From positions 40,209,366 through 40,273,365 of the forward strand of contig CAIIXF020000001.1 in NCBI GenBank assembly GCA_903813345.2: a stretch of 64,000 nt of DNA, in the 5' to 3' direction. The notes below the pieces were generated by a model that made no database searches, had not been told where the DNA came from, and saw only the letters and a list, made by a program, of their open reading frames with translations. Position 1 is the stretch's first letter; the number at the start of each line of letters is the position of its first letter. This DNA is from Owenia fusiformis (taxonomy: Eukaryota > Annelida > Polychaeta > Sabellida > Oweniidae). Positions 1-12,700 of this stretch are shown here, one piece after another. A program made the translations under genes and the position numbers.

Positions 1-584
1 CTCAATCAAATGTTTGCAAATGAGGAGAAAACAGAGAAATGCTAAACGGAATAGCGCCAAATTAAACCAATCTACAGTATCTGAGATAAGTTACTTTTCA
101 ATTACTATAAGAACAACAGATCGCTAGATTCTGTTCGAAAGAATTAAAAAATCAATCAAAACCATAAGCGCCTGATGTTAATGGTATGAATAGCTGTTAA
201 TAAATCAACCTGTCTACATGCTAATTAGCAGATTCTCTTGAGAATAAGGTTGACATTATATTGTTGATAGGCCTTGGGACTTGATAAATAATTCAAAATG
301 TTCAGTCTATGAGATAATATGTCTACTGGATATTATGAGAGTAGTCTCCAATTGAACACTTGATATTCCCCTTAGAATCGGAATGTAATAATTCAATCAT
401 TGAGTAGAACCTTATTTTGTTTATCGGAAAGTGGTAGTCATGACAGTTTAAAACGTATCATTGCTCCAAGGCATTATAAGAAAGTAAAAATCTGATGACA
501 TGAAATAACAATCTAAGTGCTGACAATACCTTGTAGAAATAAATATTGAATGATGATCTTAAGATGTTATACAAAATTTATTTA
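1..584. other. AT-rich non-coding DNA, no gene seen
   Basis: No reading frame of useful length, RNA gene or clear repeat was recognised before the inverted-repeat element that starts at 585. Confidence 0.5.
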
Positions 585-974
585 AGGACGATTCTCGGTT
601 TGGAGAACGAAGTTCATCAATCTAAATGAGCATTATCCCTGCTTCGGACAAATTTGATTTTTTTACATAATATAGATTTGAATGTCCTCTTTTGAATAGT
701 CATAATTTAATTTGGGTAATATTTCTTGATTTTTCGCAAAAAAATATTAGCGCAGTACACTGATGAACTTCTTTCCCCAAATCGAGACTTGTATTTTATT
801 GAATCGGTCTAATTGAGCGTTATCCCTGCTTCAGACCAATTTGTTATTTTTACATCTTGTAGAATTAAATGTCCTCTTTTGAATATTCATAGTTTAATTT
901 GGGTAATATTTCTATATTTTTCATGAAAAAAATTATTAGCCCAGGAGACTGTTCTCCAAACCGAGAATCGTCCT
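585..974. mobile_element. 390-bp inverted-repeat element (MITE-like)
   Basis: The first 24 bases (585-608, beginning AGGACGATTCTCGG) and the last 24 (951-974) are perfect reverse complements. A possible 3-bp TTA flanks both sides. Inside, a segment of about 185 bp occurs twice in direct orientation (around 620-755 and 805-945; shared words include TTATCCCTGCTTC and TAATTTGGGTAATATTTCT). There is no coding capacity, so this is a non-autonomous DNA element built partly by internal duplication. The superfamily was not determined. Confidence 0.75.
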
Positions 975-1789
975 TTATCATTACATGTATCTCACAAATA
1001 GGTGGATGACACCTTGTAAATATGGCTTTTAATGTTGCACTTTAAAGATGCTATCAAAAATCAAATCAACAAATTCTTTCGTGTTTATCACTATTTCAAG
1101 TTTTGTATATAAAACTGTCAGAGTGTTGATACTGGTAATTCATTTCAAATGATTGTGCATTTTGATAATGAAAGCTAATGTTGCAATACCTTAACAAGCA
1201 CTTCATTTGAGGCAACTCCATTCATTCAGATAGACCAATGTAATCGACAATCTTTTCTTAGGACTGCCTAGACTGATTGCTCTATTTAACTTATTCCTGT
1301 TTCACTTTCATTCTTAATTAAAAAAATCCATTCCTAGAAATAGGAAAAGGAAAAACTGATTTTAAAATTAATCTATTTTCCTTTTTATGAATGACATTTT
1401 TCAGACAATTTTTCTAATTTTCAAAGCTCATAAATAATAGTATTTGGTGTATTTTCAGAAAAATTCAAAATATTAAAAAACCTATTTTATCAATTTTGGG
1501 TTCATTTTGACCATGCCCATTGTGATCCTGGTCATGAATATGATATACTGTTCATGAATGATTATACATTTATATGTTGTTTGGATTTCTTCATTTTGGT
1601 ATATGGGTCACAATGGTATGAATGTAGGCATAATTGACCCCCTTTATCGATCAACATGTATTTATCAATTTTTCAACCACAAGGTCAAAGGGTTAATAAT
1701 TGATATATGCAAAATTACAAAGTATAAAATACACATAGATAGTGTTTTATCTCATCAGAAGTGACCACGCCACAGAGTGCAACTTCAAA
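975..1789. other. AT-rich non-coding DNA upstream of the dehydrogenase
   Basis: Nothing coding was recognised. The last part should hold the promoter or 5' leader of the dehydrogenase at 1790. A pyrimidine-rich stretch ending in CAG at about 1757-1759 could be a splice acceptor for a 5' untranslated exon, but no matching upstream exon was found. Confidence 0.4.
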
Positions 1790-2590
1790 ATGAGATTCAC
1801 AGGCAAGGCAGTGATCATCACAGGGTCAAACAGTGGAATAGGAAAAGCCACTGCATTGTTATTTGCCAGAGAAGGTGCGAGTGTTCTTATACATGGACAG
1901 TCCTTAAAAACAATTGAGGAAACTGTAAAAGAATGTAAAGATGTAGGAGGAAAAGATGCTAAGTTTCCATTCGTGCAGGGGGATATCAGCAATGAAGATG
2001 TCATCATGAAGATAAAGGATACTGCATTGAACACTTTCGGTAAAATTAACATCTTGGTGAACAATGCTGGTACTACCAATGTACATAACCTTTCTACTGG
2101 TACAATGCAGAACTTTCAGAATTTAATCAACATTTTATTGAGGGCACCGGTGCAGCTGTCTCAAATTTGCCTTCCAGAACTGAAACAAACGCAGGGCAAC
2201 ATCGTCAATATATCCAGCATCTATGGAATTCGGCCAACTGATGCCTTTGGGTTTTACCACATCGCAAAAGCTGGGTTGAATATGTTTACAAAGTGTGCAG
2301 CTTTAGAATTTGGCGCTCAGGGGGTCCGTGTCAATGTCCTATGTCCTGGGTTTGTCCACACACCTGTTTTCAAAAGATTCTTTACAGATGAAGAGACTGA
2401 AACATATCTTAGAGCCGTGGCGAATATTACACCACTCGGGAAGAATGGAAATGTAGAAGAAACTGCCAAGATGATAGCGTTTATAGCATCTGATGATGCA
2501 TCAATGATGAATGGAGAATGTATTGCACACGATGGAGGTAGCATTCTTAGTGGACTTGACTCAAAAGCAATTGAAAATGCTACAAAATGA
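1790..2590 (+). CDS. short-chain dehydrogenase/reductase (SDR), single exon
   Basis: Predicted 266-residue soluble NAD(P)-dependent oxidoreductase of the classical SDR family, close in style to FabG-type 3-oxoacyl reductases; the substrate cannot be read from sequence. The ATG at 1790 is chosen because it puts the Rossmann fold at the N terminus; the frame continues upstream without another ATG. Visible motifs: cofactor loop TGSNSGIG (residues 11-18), NNAG (91-94), active-site Ser around 142-143, and the catalytic pair Tyr156/Lys160 in YHIAK, followed by a PG motif at 186-187. The C terminus has the usual ...NGECIAHDGG segment. Length and motif spacing are normal, so it looks functional. It has no intron, unlike its neighbours, which would fit an old retrocopy or horizontal gain; neither is shown. 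It faces away from the minus-strand PTB gene. Confidence 0.88.
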   Translation: MRFTGKAVIITGSNSGIGKATALLFAREGASVLIHGQSLKTIEETVKECKDVGGKDAKFPFVQGDISNEDVIMKIKDTALNTFGKINILVNNAGTTNVHNLSTGTMQNFQNLINILLRAPVQLSQICLPELKQTQGNIVNISSIYGIRPTDAFGFYHIAKAGLNMFTKCAALEFGAQGVRVNVLCPGFVHTPVFKRFFTDEETETYLRAVANITPLGKNGNVEETAKMIAFIASDDASMMNGECIAHDGGSILSGLDSKAIENATK

Positions 2591-3770
2591 TCTAAGCATG
2601 CAAAGTCATGCTATTTTATATATGCTACAAAATAATCCTGACTTGAAAACAGCCTAAAGACAATCCTGACTTGAAAACAGCCAAAAGACTATTAACTCAT
2701 TAAGTATTTTCTGAGACCATCATATTACTCTCAGGTATTTGGACGATATAGTGATCTAAATTCAACATTGTTTTTCTCTTAAACCAATTATTGAAAACAA
2801 TCTGTAAAAAAACACATCCGATTGACAATAATTTAATGTAAAAATTATGTATGCATATTTATATTTATAATTGTTTCAGTAAACAGTACAATTTCAGTAC
2901 AATTGTTTTGTGCTCTTTTCTAGCAATTCTTGAGAATGAAATAAAATATCTATCCAACAAAAAATTGGAACAAAATGGCATAAACACAATGTACTTAGAT
3001 CTCTCAATATTGTAGTTATACAAAGGAAAGTTTGGTTCATTGAAAAAAGTTTCTAATAAATGGATAAATATTTTCAAATTAAATTCAAAAGTCACCATTC
3101 AAAAGACCTTTTTGATGAATCAGGTTTATGTATGTATCTTTATTGCTACTTATCATTTGAATATGTTATCATGCTCACATTTCACTTTTGACAAATTTGG
3201 TTCAAATTTTATATGTTAATGCCTTATGGGCATAGGAACTCTGCAATGTATAATTCTAGAATTGAGGTGAAAGCTAATAGGATAAGTAGGTTTATGATAA
3301 TTTTTCCAAACATGTGATTTAAGTGATTCTAACAGTTGTGCATGGCAACCGATTATAAACTGATCACCATTTATATGAAAAAGACCACAAATTTCTATTT
3401 TTCATATAGCAAGGGAATACAGCCCTCATACTTGGAATTTGCTCAGCTAAGACTGAACATGATTTATTTGATACAAAACTATAGGTTTTGTTTTTGTGTT
3501 AAAATAATAGGGGAGAATGTATCTAATATTTAACTAAGTGCTTAATCACACAGAACTGGATAGACCAGACACATATGTTAAACAATAAAACTTTTTAATT
3601 AATAACCTTGCCAGGACCTCTTTTCGTGACCCATAAGTAGGATAAGTGGTAGTCTCCATTTCAAGTTAAAGTTCAAGTAGATTTTACAAATTGTATAAAG
3701 TTGTCCCATTTATCAAAATGTACATGTACTCACTGGTATACAGACTTGTGTTCATTAATTGAGTACTTAC
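2591..3770. other. AT-rich spacer; may hold the last exon of the PTB gene
   Basis: No convincing coding segment on the plus strand. The minus-strand PTB gene has a splice donor at 3770/3769, so at least one more exon should lie here or before position 1. A short candidate on the minus strand (about 3609-3660, open for some 17 codons, then TAA) is compatible in phase but has no independent support. Confidence 0.4.
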
Positions 3771-6700
3771 CGAGTGGGAGTAGGAGGGGCACATGCTTGG
3801 TCTTGGCTTTCGTTTCCTGGACTAGAGTTTTGATATCTCCTCTGCCATGCATCGCTAGAGGGTTGCGTATTGAACCTGTAGGCATCCTCAGGGTTATCAT
3901 GATTGTTGTATATCTCTCCATGATCATAGATATGCTCACGCATGTTATCAGGAAATGTAGGTGTGTCATGATTATTATGTGGTGGCTCATGATTCTCAGG
4001 ACTATTTCGTTTTTCCAGGACATTATACCGATATGAAGTTTCATTACCCTGTGGTGAATCCTGGCTATTTGCTCTAGGAATATTCTGCATGTTAGGTCTT
4101 TCTTTATCTCGGCTATGTGGTCTTTGTAAATCCCAACCATTTTGTCCTTGACCTTGACTATTAGGTTGTTCTATGATTTGACTATTTGGTCTTTGTATAT
4201 CTCGACTATTTGGTCTTACTCTTCCTATATCCCGATTTTTTAGTCTCTCTTTATCTCGAGTATTTGATCTACCAAATTGTTGAAGATTTTCTGATGTATC
4301 TTGTGAGTCGAGACTCTTGGGTCTCCTAGTCTTAAATTTTGATTTGTCTTTATTACGAACTCCATTGCTATGGTGAGATGGAGTGTCAGGAAGCGGTCTC
4401 GATGACATAATGCTGCTTATTTCTCTATTAGGCACCTGGAAAAAATAATAAAACAATTAATAGGGTCAAGACTTCTATCTATCTGCAGCATAACTCCTTC
4501 AAATGAACATCTGAAACATATTTCTTTATTTATACTCACATTGTTAGCATTGCTTTGAGGGGGTCTCCAGTGACTCACGGGATATGTATAATCTTCCACC
4601 TTTATTCCTAACCCAGACCCCTCAAACTGTTCATCAATTGTTTGTTTCATTGCCATTACTGGAGACCCTTTAATATTCTCCATATCGTTCGATGAATTGT
4701 GAAATAAATCTGAGTTACGTAAACTGTGTATTGCTGGGATAACAACAGGAACGTGAGTTGACGCGGAGGGCCTGGAATTCGAAGCTATTGTCTGTGGTGC
4801 CATCTTATGGTTGTTATTGGAATTAAATTGAGTGCTATTTGCAGCTGATTGCCTGGATAGATTATTCTGTGATTGTTCTGCAATTGGAGATCTGTGCTTT
4901 GCCTTGCCTGCTGCATGCTTTGCCTACATAAAAACATACAAAAAGTTCAACATTTCTCAAGTATTATGCAAAAATGTCACATAAAGCAATTGGCATCTTA
5001 GTCTATCTCTATTTCAAGATAATACCAATTCATGTGGTAAACATTACATGTTTTCAGTTAAGAGGTCAAGTCAAGAGGTCAAGAATTTATTCTTATCACT
5101 TTCACATCAATTTAATGGATGGGAATATCAATTTTTTAGTAAATTCTATTGATATAAAAACCAGATGGATTTGATTAATGAGAAATTTGTGTTAGGTTAA
5201 AAATATGTAAAGGTAATTAGATTTCTGTATCTCAATAAGTGGCCAATATATGATTATTTATAATTTTACTTTAGCCTGTAGAGTGCAGATTAGGTGTCAA
5301 TACGATCAAAGATAATACCATGCAATTATAATTTTCAAACTGACACATCAGATTGAATATATTTATCAATCGAAGTTATCATCATCAACAACAATTACAA
5401 ATTATAAAAATGATAAAAAACTAGATAATGGAAATGCAAAGGCATGACACATTCCAAGTGGCAGACTTGTGTAATTGCAGCCATTTTTAGAACCAGTATT
5501 ACATTGATGCGTTACTCTCCAATAAAATGGCTGCCATATTGGGCAAACTGTCAAAAGATAATAAGTCCTGCTTCCATGTAATAAATGCAATATCAATGAT
5601 ATCACTCCATTTCTTTGTTATCAAAAAACTAAGATGCCAGATATAAAAATAAAAAATTATGTAATGAAAATGATTTTGCCCATCCTTGAGGGTTATTAAT
5701 TATAACAGCAGGTACTTACCCAGACTTTATTTTGACCCACTTTCTCTCTCCTCCTTTCCTCATCCTGTTGAATTGACAACATTTGCATGTCTCGTTCAAA
5801 CTGAACCTGGGAGACCCCCGACTGAGAGATTTGGGAGAGACGTTTCTGTAGGTCATCCTGTTGCATCCCGTGGACTTCCTCAAACTTTGCACGTTGTTTC
5901 GCTACCTGCTCCTCAATCATATCATTAAATGTGGGTGAATTCTTCTGGCGTTCCGCTGCATATGTCATTTTAAACATATCACCGACTAATGTGTTCAGTT
6001 CTTCAGCCTAGAGGGTAAAATAAGAGTTTACTGTTTTATTTCAGTTGAACTTGTAACTTGGAGTTCATATGCCTTTTATGTCTGCTGCATGCATGTTAAA
6101 AATATTATTAGATAATCAAATACCATCGTATTCATACTCAGTAATTTATATTTTCATTCTGCATGAACCTTAGGGAGTATGCCAAAATGCATGTAGCAGG
6201 TGCCAAGTTATAAACAATTGAACATATAATTACAGTCCAAATGTATCAATTAACCTTTTGGTTGATGATATTTGCTTTTCAATAACTCAAACATTAGTTG
6301 TGAAAAATGTAATTTGATTTGTAAACTGTTAAACCGTTAAAAATTTCAACAAGCAAGTACCAGTATATCCTTTTGAGATTTTCAAAACTGATCATTTTTC
6401 AATCATATCAAATTCAATGACATCAGATGGTGCAATTATCCCCGAGTGTGCCATATACCAGCCATGGGAAATATTATTTCAAGTTATTAATATGCTATAG
6501 ACAGCAGTTGCATGACGCATTAAAGTCATACTGCACTAGAAAATTAGAAAGTCAAATTATGTAATGTAATATAAAACAATATAAACTATAGCTTAATTTA
6601 CAGTTGTTTTGCTCATGTGAGATTCTCTGGATGATAGATTCTGTGGATTATAATCACAATTCAACATCTTAACGTCTTAAAATTCAAAATACAACTTTCG

Positions 6701-9700
6701 ATTTACCTTAAAGTAGTAGTAATTGTCAAACTATGAACAAAACAAATAAATCCTGTAGTTTAATGATGTACTAATCTTACTTGCTGGGGGGTAGAGGTTC
6801 TGAAGGCGTGGCAATGTTGAGTGCTAGCAGATCCCTTGGGTTCTCTTGCAATAATGGCAAACTGGCAATTCTGGAGGTCACATGTAGCATAAGAGATTCT
6901 TTTCACAGCATGGGCCATGTAGACACTCTGAAAAAGTAAACATTATTTTCATGTCACATATGACATAATTCACCTGCATGTAACCATAAGACTCAATCAA
7001 CATACTGTCAATACCTATTTTTACTATTCTGATTTTTGGCATGACTTTTAGTTTTCATTTTCTATTGTTTAGATAAAGGCACAATGACAACCAAAAGGGA
7101 ACTCGTTTAAAGCTAATTGAGAGCCCATGTGAAATGTCTCCTTAATGGAAATCACCTCTCTGTTGACTACAACATGGGCTTCTTATGTATTTTATATTGT
7201 AAAACACTGTAGTAGAAGCCTATCATAGGGAGAAATCCCTCACTGTAGCCAAGATACTGTGTGGAAGCACAAAGTACATCATGTATAATGGGGTGTAGAT
7301 TACGACCTATTCGTATTCAAATGTTCTATATTGAGCTTTGTGATAAAAATAGAAGACTATGATATACAGTACCTGTCCATTCTTGCTGCAGACCTTGATA
7401 CCAGATATAGAAATGACTAGCAGTACCTCCTTACTCCGACCATCCTAAAATGTATAAGCAATACCATTCTATAAAAACACAATTGAATAAAAATCAACAA
7501 TATACATTTCCAATCTCTAGATTCAGCTCTAGATCTGCACATATGATAACCTGGATCAGAATATCATGAAAATGATTTAGAGAATAATCTATCAATGACA
7601 GTTGGTAGCATTTGAATCAATATTTCTTATTGTCTTTGGCAATTCACCATTTACATCTAATAAGATCATATTGAATCAAATGGCTTAACTGACTCAGCAT
7701 CCCAGTTTTTAAGTACATCTGACAATTAATTATGTAACATACTTAATACATTGATATCTATATTGATTCTGGATCAATATTGCTAATAAAGTTTCATCAC
7801 TGGCCTTAAATACAAACAAATTACATTATAAAACAAGGCATTAACATGACAAAATGTCACCACCTAGTTGCTCACAATATTTTGAGTTCAAACTTAAGTC
7901 AGATTTGAATTGCTGAGAACTTGTAAAGTCAAATTTGAACTTCTGAAAAGATGTAGATGACTTTGAAAAAAAAATTTGGTCAATTTGAAGCAAGTTGAAA
8001 ACAGACCTTTTTGACCTTGAGAAGGTCATTAAAGGTCAAATGTCAAATCTAAAGTCAGATTTGAATTTCTGAGAACATGTAGATGATTTTGAAAAAAAAA
8101 ATTGTCAATTTGAAGCAAGTTGAAAAAAGACCTTTTTGACCTTTTTTGACCTTGAGAAGGTCATTGAAGGTCAAATGTCAAATCTAAAGTCAAATCTAAA
8201 GTCATATTTGAATTTTTGAGAACATGTAGATGATTTTGAAAAAAAATTTAGTCAATTTGAAGCAAGATGAAAAAATACCTTTTTGACCTTTTTTGACATT
8301 GAGAAGGTCATTGAAGGTCAAATGTCAAATCTAAAGTCAGATTTGAATTTCTGAGAACATGTAGATGATTTTGAAAAAAAAATTTAGTCAATTTGAAGCA
8401 AGTTAAAAAAAGACCTTTTTGACCTTTTTTGACTTTGAGAAGGTCATTGAAGGTCAAATGTCAAATCTTAAGTCAGATTTGAATTTCTGAGAACACGTAG
8501 ATGATTTTGAAAAAACAATTTAGTCAATTTGAAGCAAGTTGAAAACAGACCTTTTTGACCTTGAGAAGGTCATTGAAGGTCAAATGTCAAATCTTAAGTC
8601 AAATCTTAAGTCAGATTTGAATTTCTGAGAACACGTAGATGATTTTGAAAAAAAATTTAGTCAATTTGAAGCAAGTTGAAAACAGACCTTTTTGACCTTT
8701 TTTGACCTTGAGAAGGTCATTGAAGGTCAAATGTCAAATCTAAAGTCAGATTTGAATTTCTGAGAACATGTAGATGATTTTGAAAAAAAAATTTAGTCAA
8801 TTTGAAGCAAGTTGAAAAAAGACCTTTTTGACCTTTTTTGACTTTGAGAAGGTCATTGAAGGTCAAATGTCAAATCTTAAGTCAAATCTAAAGTCAGATT
8901 TGAATTTCTGAGAACACGTAGATGATTTTGAAAAAAAATTTTAGTCAATTTGAAGCAAGTTGAAAACAGACCTTTTTGACCTTATAAGAAGGTCATTGAA
9001 GGTCAAATGTCAAATCTTAAGTCAAATCTTAAGTCAGATTTGAATTTCTGAGAACACGTAGATGATTTTGAAAAAAAATTTTAGTCAATTTGAAGCAAGT
9101 TGAAAACATACCTTTTCGACCTTTTTTGACCTTGAGAAGGTCATTGAAGGTCAAATGTCAAATCTTAAGTCAGATTTGAATTTCTGAGAACACGTAGATG
9201 ATTTTGAAAAAAAAATTTAGTCAATTTGAAGCAAGTTGAAAACAGACCTTTTTGACCTTGAGAAGGTCATTGAAGGTCAAATGTCAAATCTTAAGTCAAA
9301 TCTTAAGTCAGATTTGAATTTCTGAGAACACGTAGATGATTTTGAAAAAAAAATTTAGTCAATTTGAAGCAAGTTGAAAACAGACCTTTTTGACCTTTTT
9401 TGACCTTGAAGGTCAAATGTCAAATCTAAAGTCAGATTTGAATTTCTGAGAACATGTAGATGATTTTGAAAAAAAAATTTAGTCAATTTGAAGCAAGTTG
9501 AAAAAAGACCTTTTTGACCTTTTTTGACTTTGAGAAGGTCATTGAAGGTCAAATGTCAAATCTTAAGTCAAATCTAAAGTCAGATTTGAATTTCTGAGAA
9601 CACGTAGATGATTTTGAAAAAAAAATTTAGTCAATTTGAAGCAAGTTGAAAACAGACCTTTTTGACCTTTTTTGACCTTGAGAAGGTCATCGAAGGTCAA

Positions 9701-12700
9701 ATGTCAAATCTTAAGTCAGATTTGAATTTCTGAGAACACGTAGATGATTTTGAAAAAAAAATTTAGTCAATTTGAAGCAAGTTGAAAACAGACCTTTTTG
9801 ACCTTTTTTGACCTTGAGAAGGTCATTGAAGGTCAAATGTCAAATCTAAAGTCAGATTTGAAGGTCAAATGTCAAATCTAAAGTCAGATTTGAATTTCTG
9901 AGAACATGTAGATGATTTTGAAAAAAAATTTAGTCAATGTGAAGCAAGTTGAAAAAAGACCTTTTTGACCTTGAGAAGGTCATTGAAGGTCAAATGTCAA
10001 ATCTAAAGTCAGATTTGAACTTCTGAGAACATGTAGATGATTTAGAAAAAAATTGAAGTCAGTCTAAACAGTATTTGTTAAGTTATAGGAAGTTGTAAGA
10101 AATTGTTACAGACGCCGGACGCCAACCGCCGGACGCCAACCGCCAACCACCAACCGCCGGACGCCGTCGCAAAAAAACGGAGACCATAACAATATGTCAC
10201 CACTTTTGGTGGTGACATAAAAACTGAATAAGACAAATGCATTGCATCCTACATGTGCATCATATACATGTATTTTACAATCAAGTATAAAAAACTCATA
10301 ATCCCTTTTACCAATATGGATATCCAAAGCTGAGCAAAACCTGACAAATACTTCAAATATTTTAAGTGCACTAAATATGTTGTTATTTATCAATATGTCC
10401 AGGTCAACAACATGATGTGACTGTCTGCCTCTATGTCCAAGCTGTTAAAAATGTGTGCTATATGGTGAACTTATTTTTTGATAGTCACATGATAACATCA
10501 TAAGACTACATAGCCTGAGGCTCATTTTGTGCACTTAATTGCCCCTGAGTTCTGAATTAACTGTCATTGATATCAAAATTGTAATTAACTTTACAAACAA
10601 TGCAATCTGATTGTTTATTTAGCTAACAAATGTGAAGCCTCTTGTATTTTGATGCTTCACCGCCATGTTATTTATCAAGGCATGCCCTCAAACTTAAAAT
10701 AACTGAAACACCCAACAAGAGGCCACTGCTTTTAAAAAATATACAAAGGTTTTGTATCTAAAATGGGATATTTTGCTCCATTGTTTGTTTTAAGGTTTTA
10801 TTGAAGCACAAAAAATATACTGTATAGCTGTAGTTCCTTAATTGCAAATCAAGGAAGTACAGTATGCCCTTGTGAGCCCCCCCCCCCTCATCACTACACA
10901 CCTCCAATGTGTGAAAAGTTGTGTAGTCAAGTAGTGGGAGGGGGGGGGGGTCAAAGGGACTTGTAGCTAGACAATGAAACATACGTTTGGGCCCACTTGT
11001 ACTCTCTTGGGCAGAACTGTAAAAATGTTACCTATTTAACATCTGTCTAAAATACATATTATGATCATGGTATATGCAATGATTGTCTTCTTTCTCATCT
11101 CTGTAGCAAGACAATTGTGATGAGTATCAAAATGGATGAGTTAATTAGTAGCTAAAATGTCAGTAAAAGCAAATAATCCCCCAGTAAGTAATTAATTTGT
11201 CTGTTATCAATCAATAGCTGTATTATGACAAGTGGTACAGAAATGTCAAATTAGCTCAACTTTCACTGAGCATCAATAATACACTTACAGACTGAGATCT
11301 GATATACACATAACATGTTAATATCATATAACAGCATTCCAAGCTATTATATATCATTCAGTCTACCAGCCTTCAGTTGTATGCAATAAGTCACTAGATC
11401 AAGATGCTTATTCAGTCATGCAATTAAATATATGATGTAATTATCGTTATCATTATTATCTGAATGCAACACTAACAAGCCTTGTCAAAGGCACTAACAA
11501 GACCTCATATGTAGGTACTACTTGTATAAGGCAAAATGCTACTTGAACAAAGCTGAAACTCCGCAGAATCAGTTTTATGCCAAGTTCAGTCAGGGGAGGT
11601 GCGATTTTGGCATAAACAAGATATTTGATATGAATTTTACAAAAATTGATGCAACTTCCTTCAAAATTGAGCTAGAAGCTTCAAATAAAAAGAATTTTAA
11701 AGCTCTCTTCCTCCTCTATCTCATTTTTTTAATGGTTATAGGGGGGTTGCACCCCCACTGGCTACGCCTATGGTAGATCTATGATAAATATGTATGTATT
11801 AGTGTTAATAAAAATGAGACAAAGATCAGCTATATGACAAAAAATGTTGAATTGAACTCTCCCTTCTTTAAAAAATTAATTGTTTCAATTAGCTTACACA
11901 AAATATGTGGCTTTCACATATCAGGTTGAAGAGGCCATGGCATTGATACTAATTCATCATACAATAATGTAAGCGCTTTTAAGAAATTCTCATGAAAATA
12001 TTCTCATTCAGTATAGTTAATTAATTAAGACAAAATGTAATTATTCTACAAAACATATGTAACCACTTAACATGTATATTCAGAAAAGTGAAGTTTAATT
12101 TTAGGTAACCATGGAAAATAAAGTACGCAAAACAAAGATGATTAATTCGAAAGGCGAACTGGGAAAATCAACTTGGATGGAGATCCGAACATGTATTTTC
12201 AATTTACTAATTAAGTTGATCGATAATCTACAATTTGAAGTCAATGGCTTCTTATTTTATTTTGCTGGTCTAGTCTTCTAGGCTCTATTGGTCAAAGTGT
12301 AATGAAATAAATTACATATAAAAGCTATTAACAACAAATAAAGCTCAAGAATGATTGGACTCAAACCAGTCCCTCCTCTAAATATAAGCTCAGAGCAACA
12401 TCACAAATAAATCATGTTTAATTTTCAAATAAAGCTCCCACACACTATGTTTTGGAAATTAAGACATCCTTACCTTCATTAAACTGTTTAGTAAATATTG
12501 ATAGAATGTAATTGTATATAGATTACAGGACAATACATGTATGGCCTTTACTTACAATGGATAAGGAAGCTTGCATTCGGTATCAAACACCTTATTTATT
12601 ATGCTAGATTACAGCTTTATTTGTACTGAACACAATTATTTACTTTTCATATTATCCATGCTACTGCTCCCAATAAGTTAAGACTTACCTATAAGTCCCT

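Noticed and set aside
3591-3660. Possible last exon of the PTB gene
   Set aside because: Phase fits and a stop follows, but the peptide has no conserved feature and the acceptor is weak.
7856-10218. CRISPR-like regular array
   Set aside because: Repeats are long and imperfect with no unique spacers of constant size, and the context is eukaryotic intron DNA.
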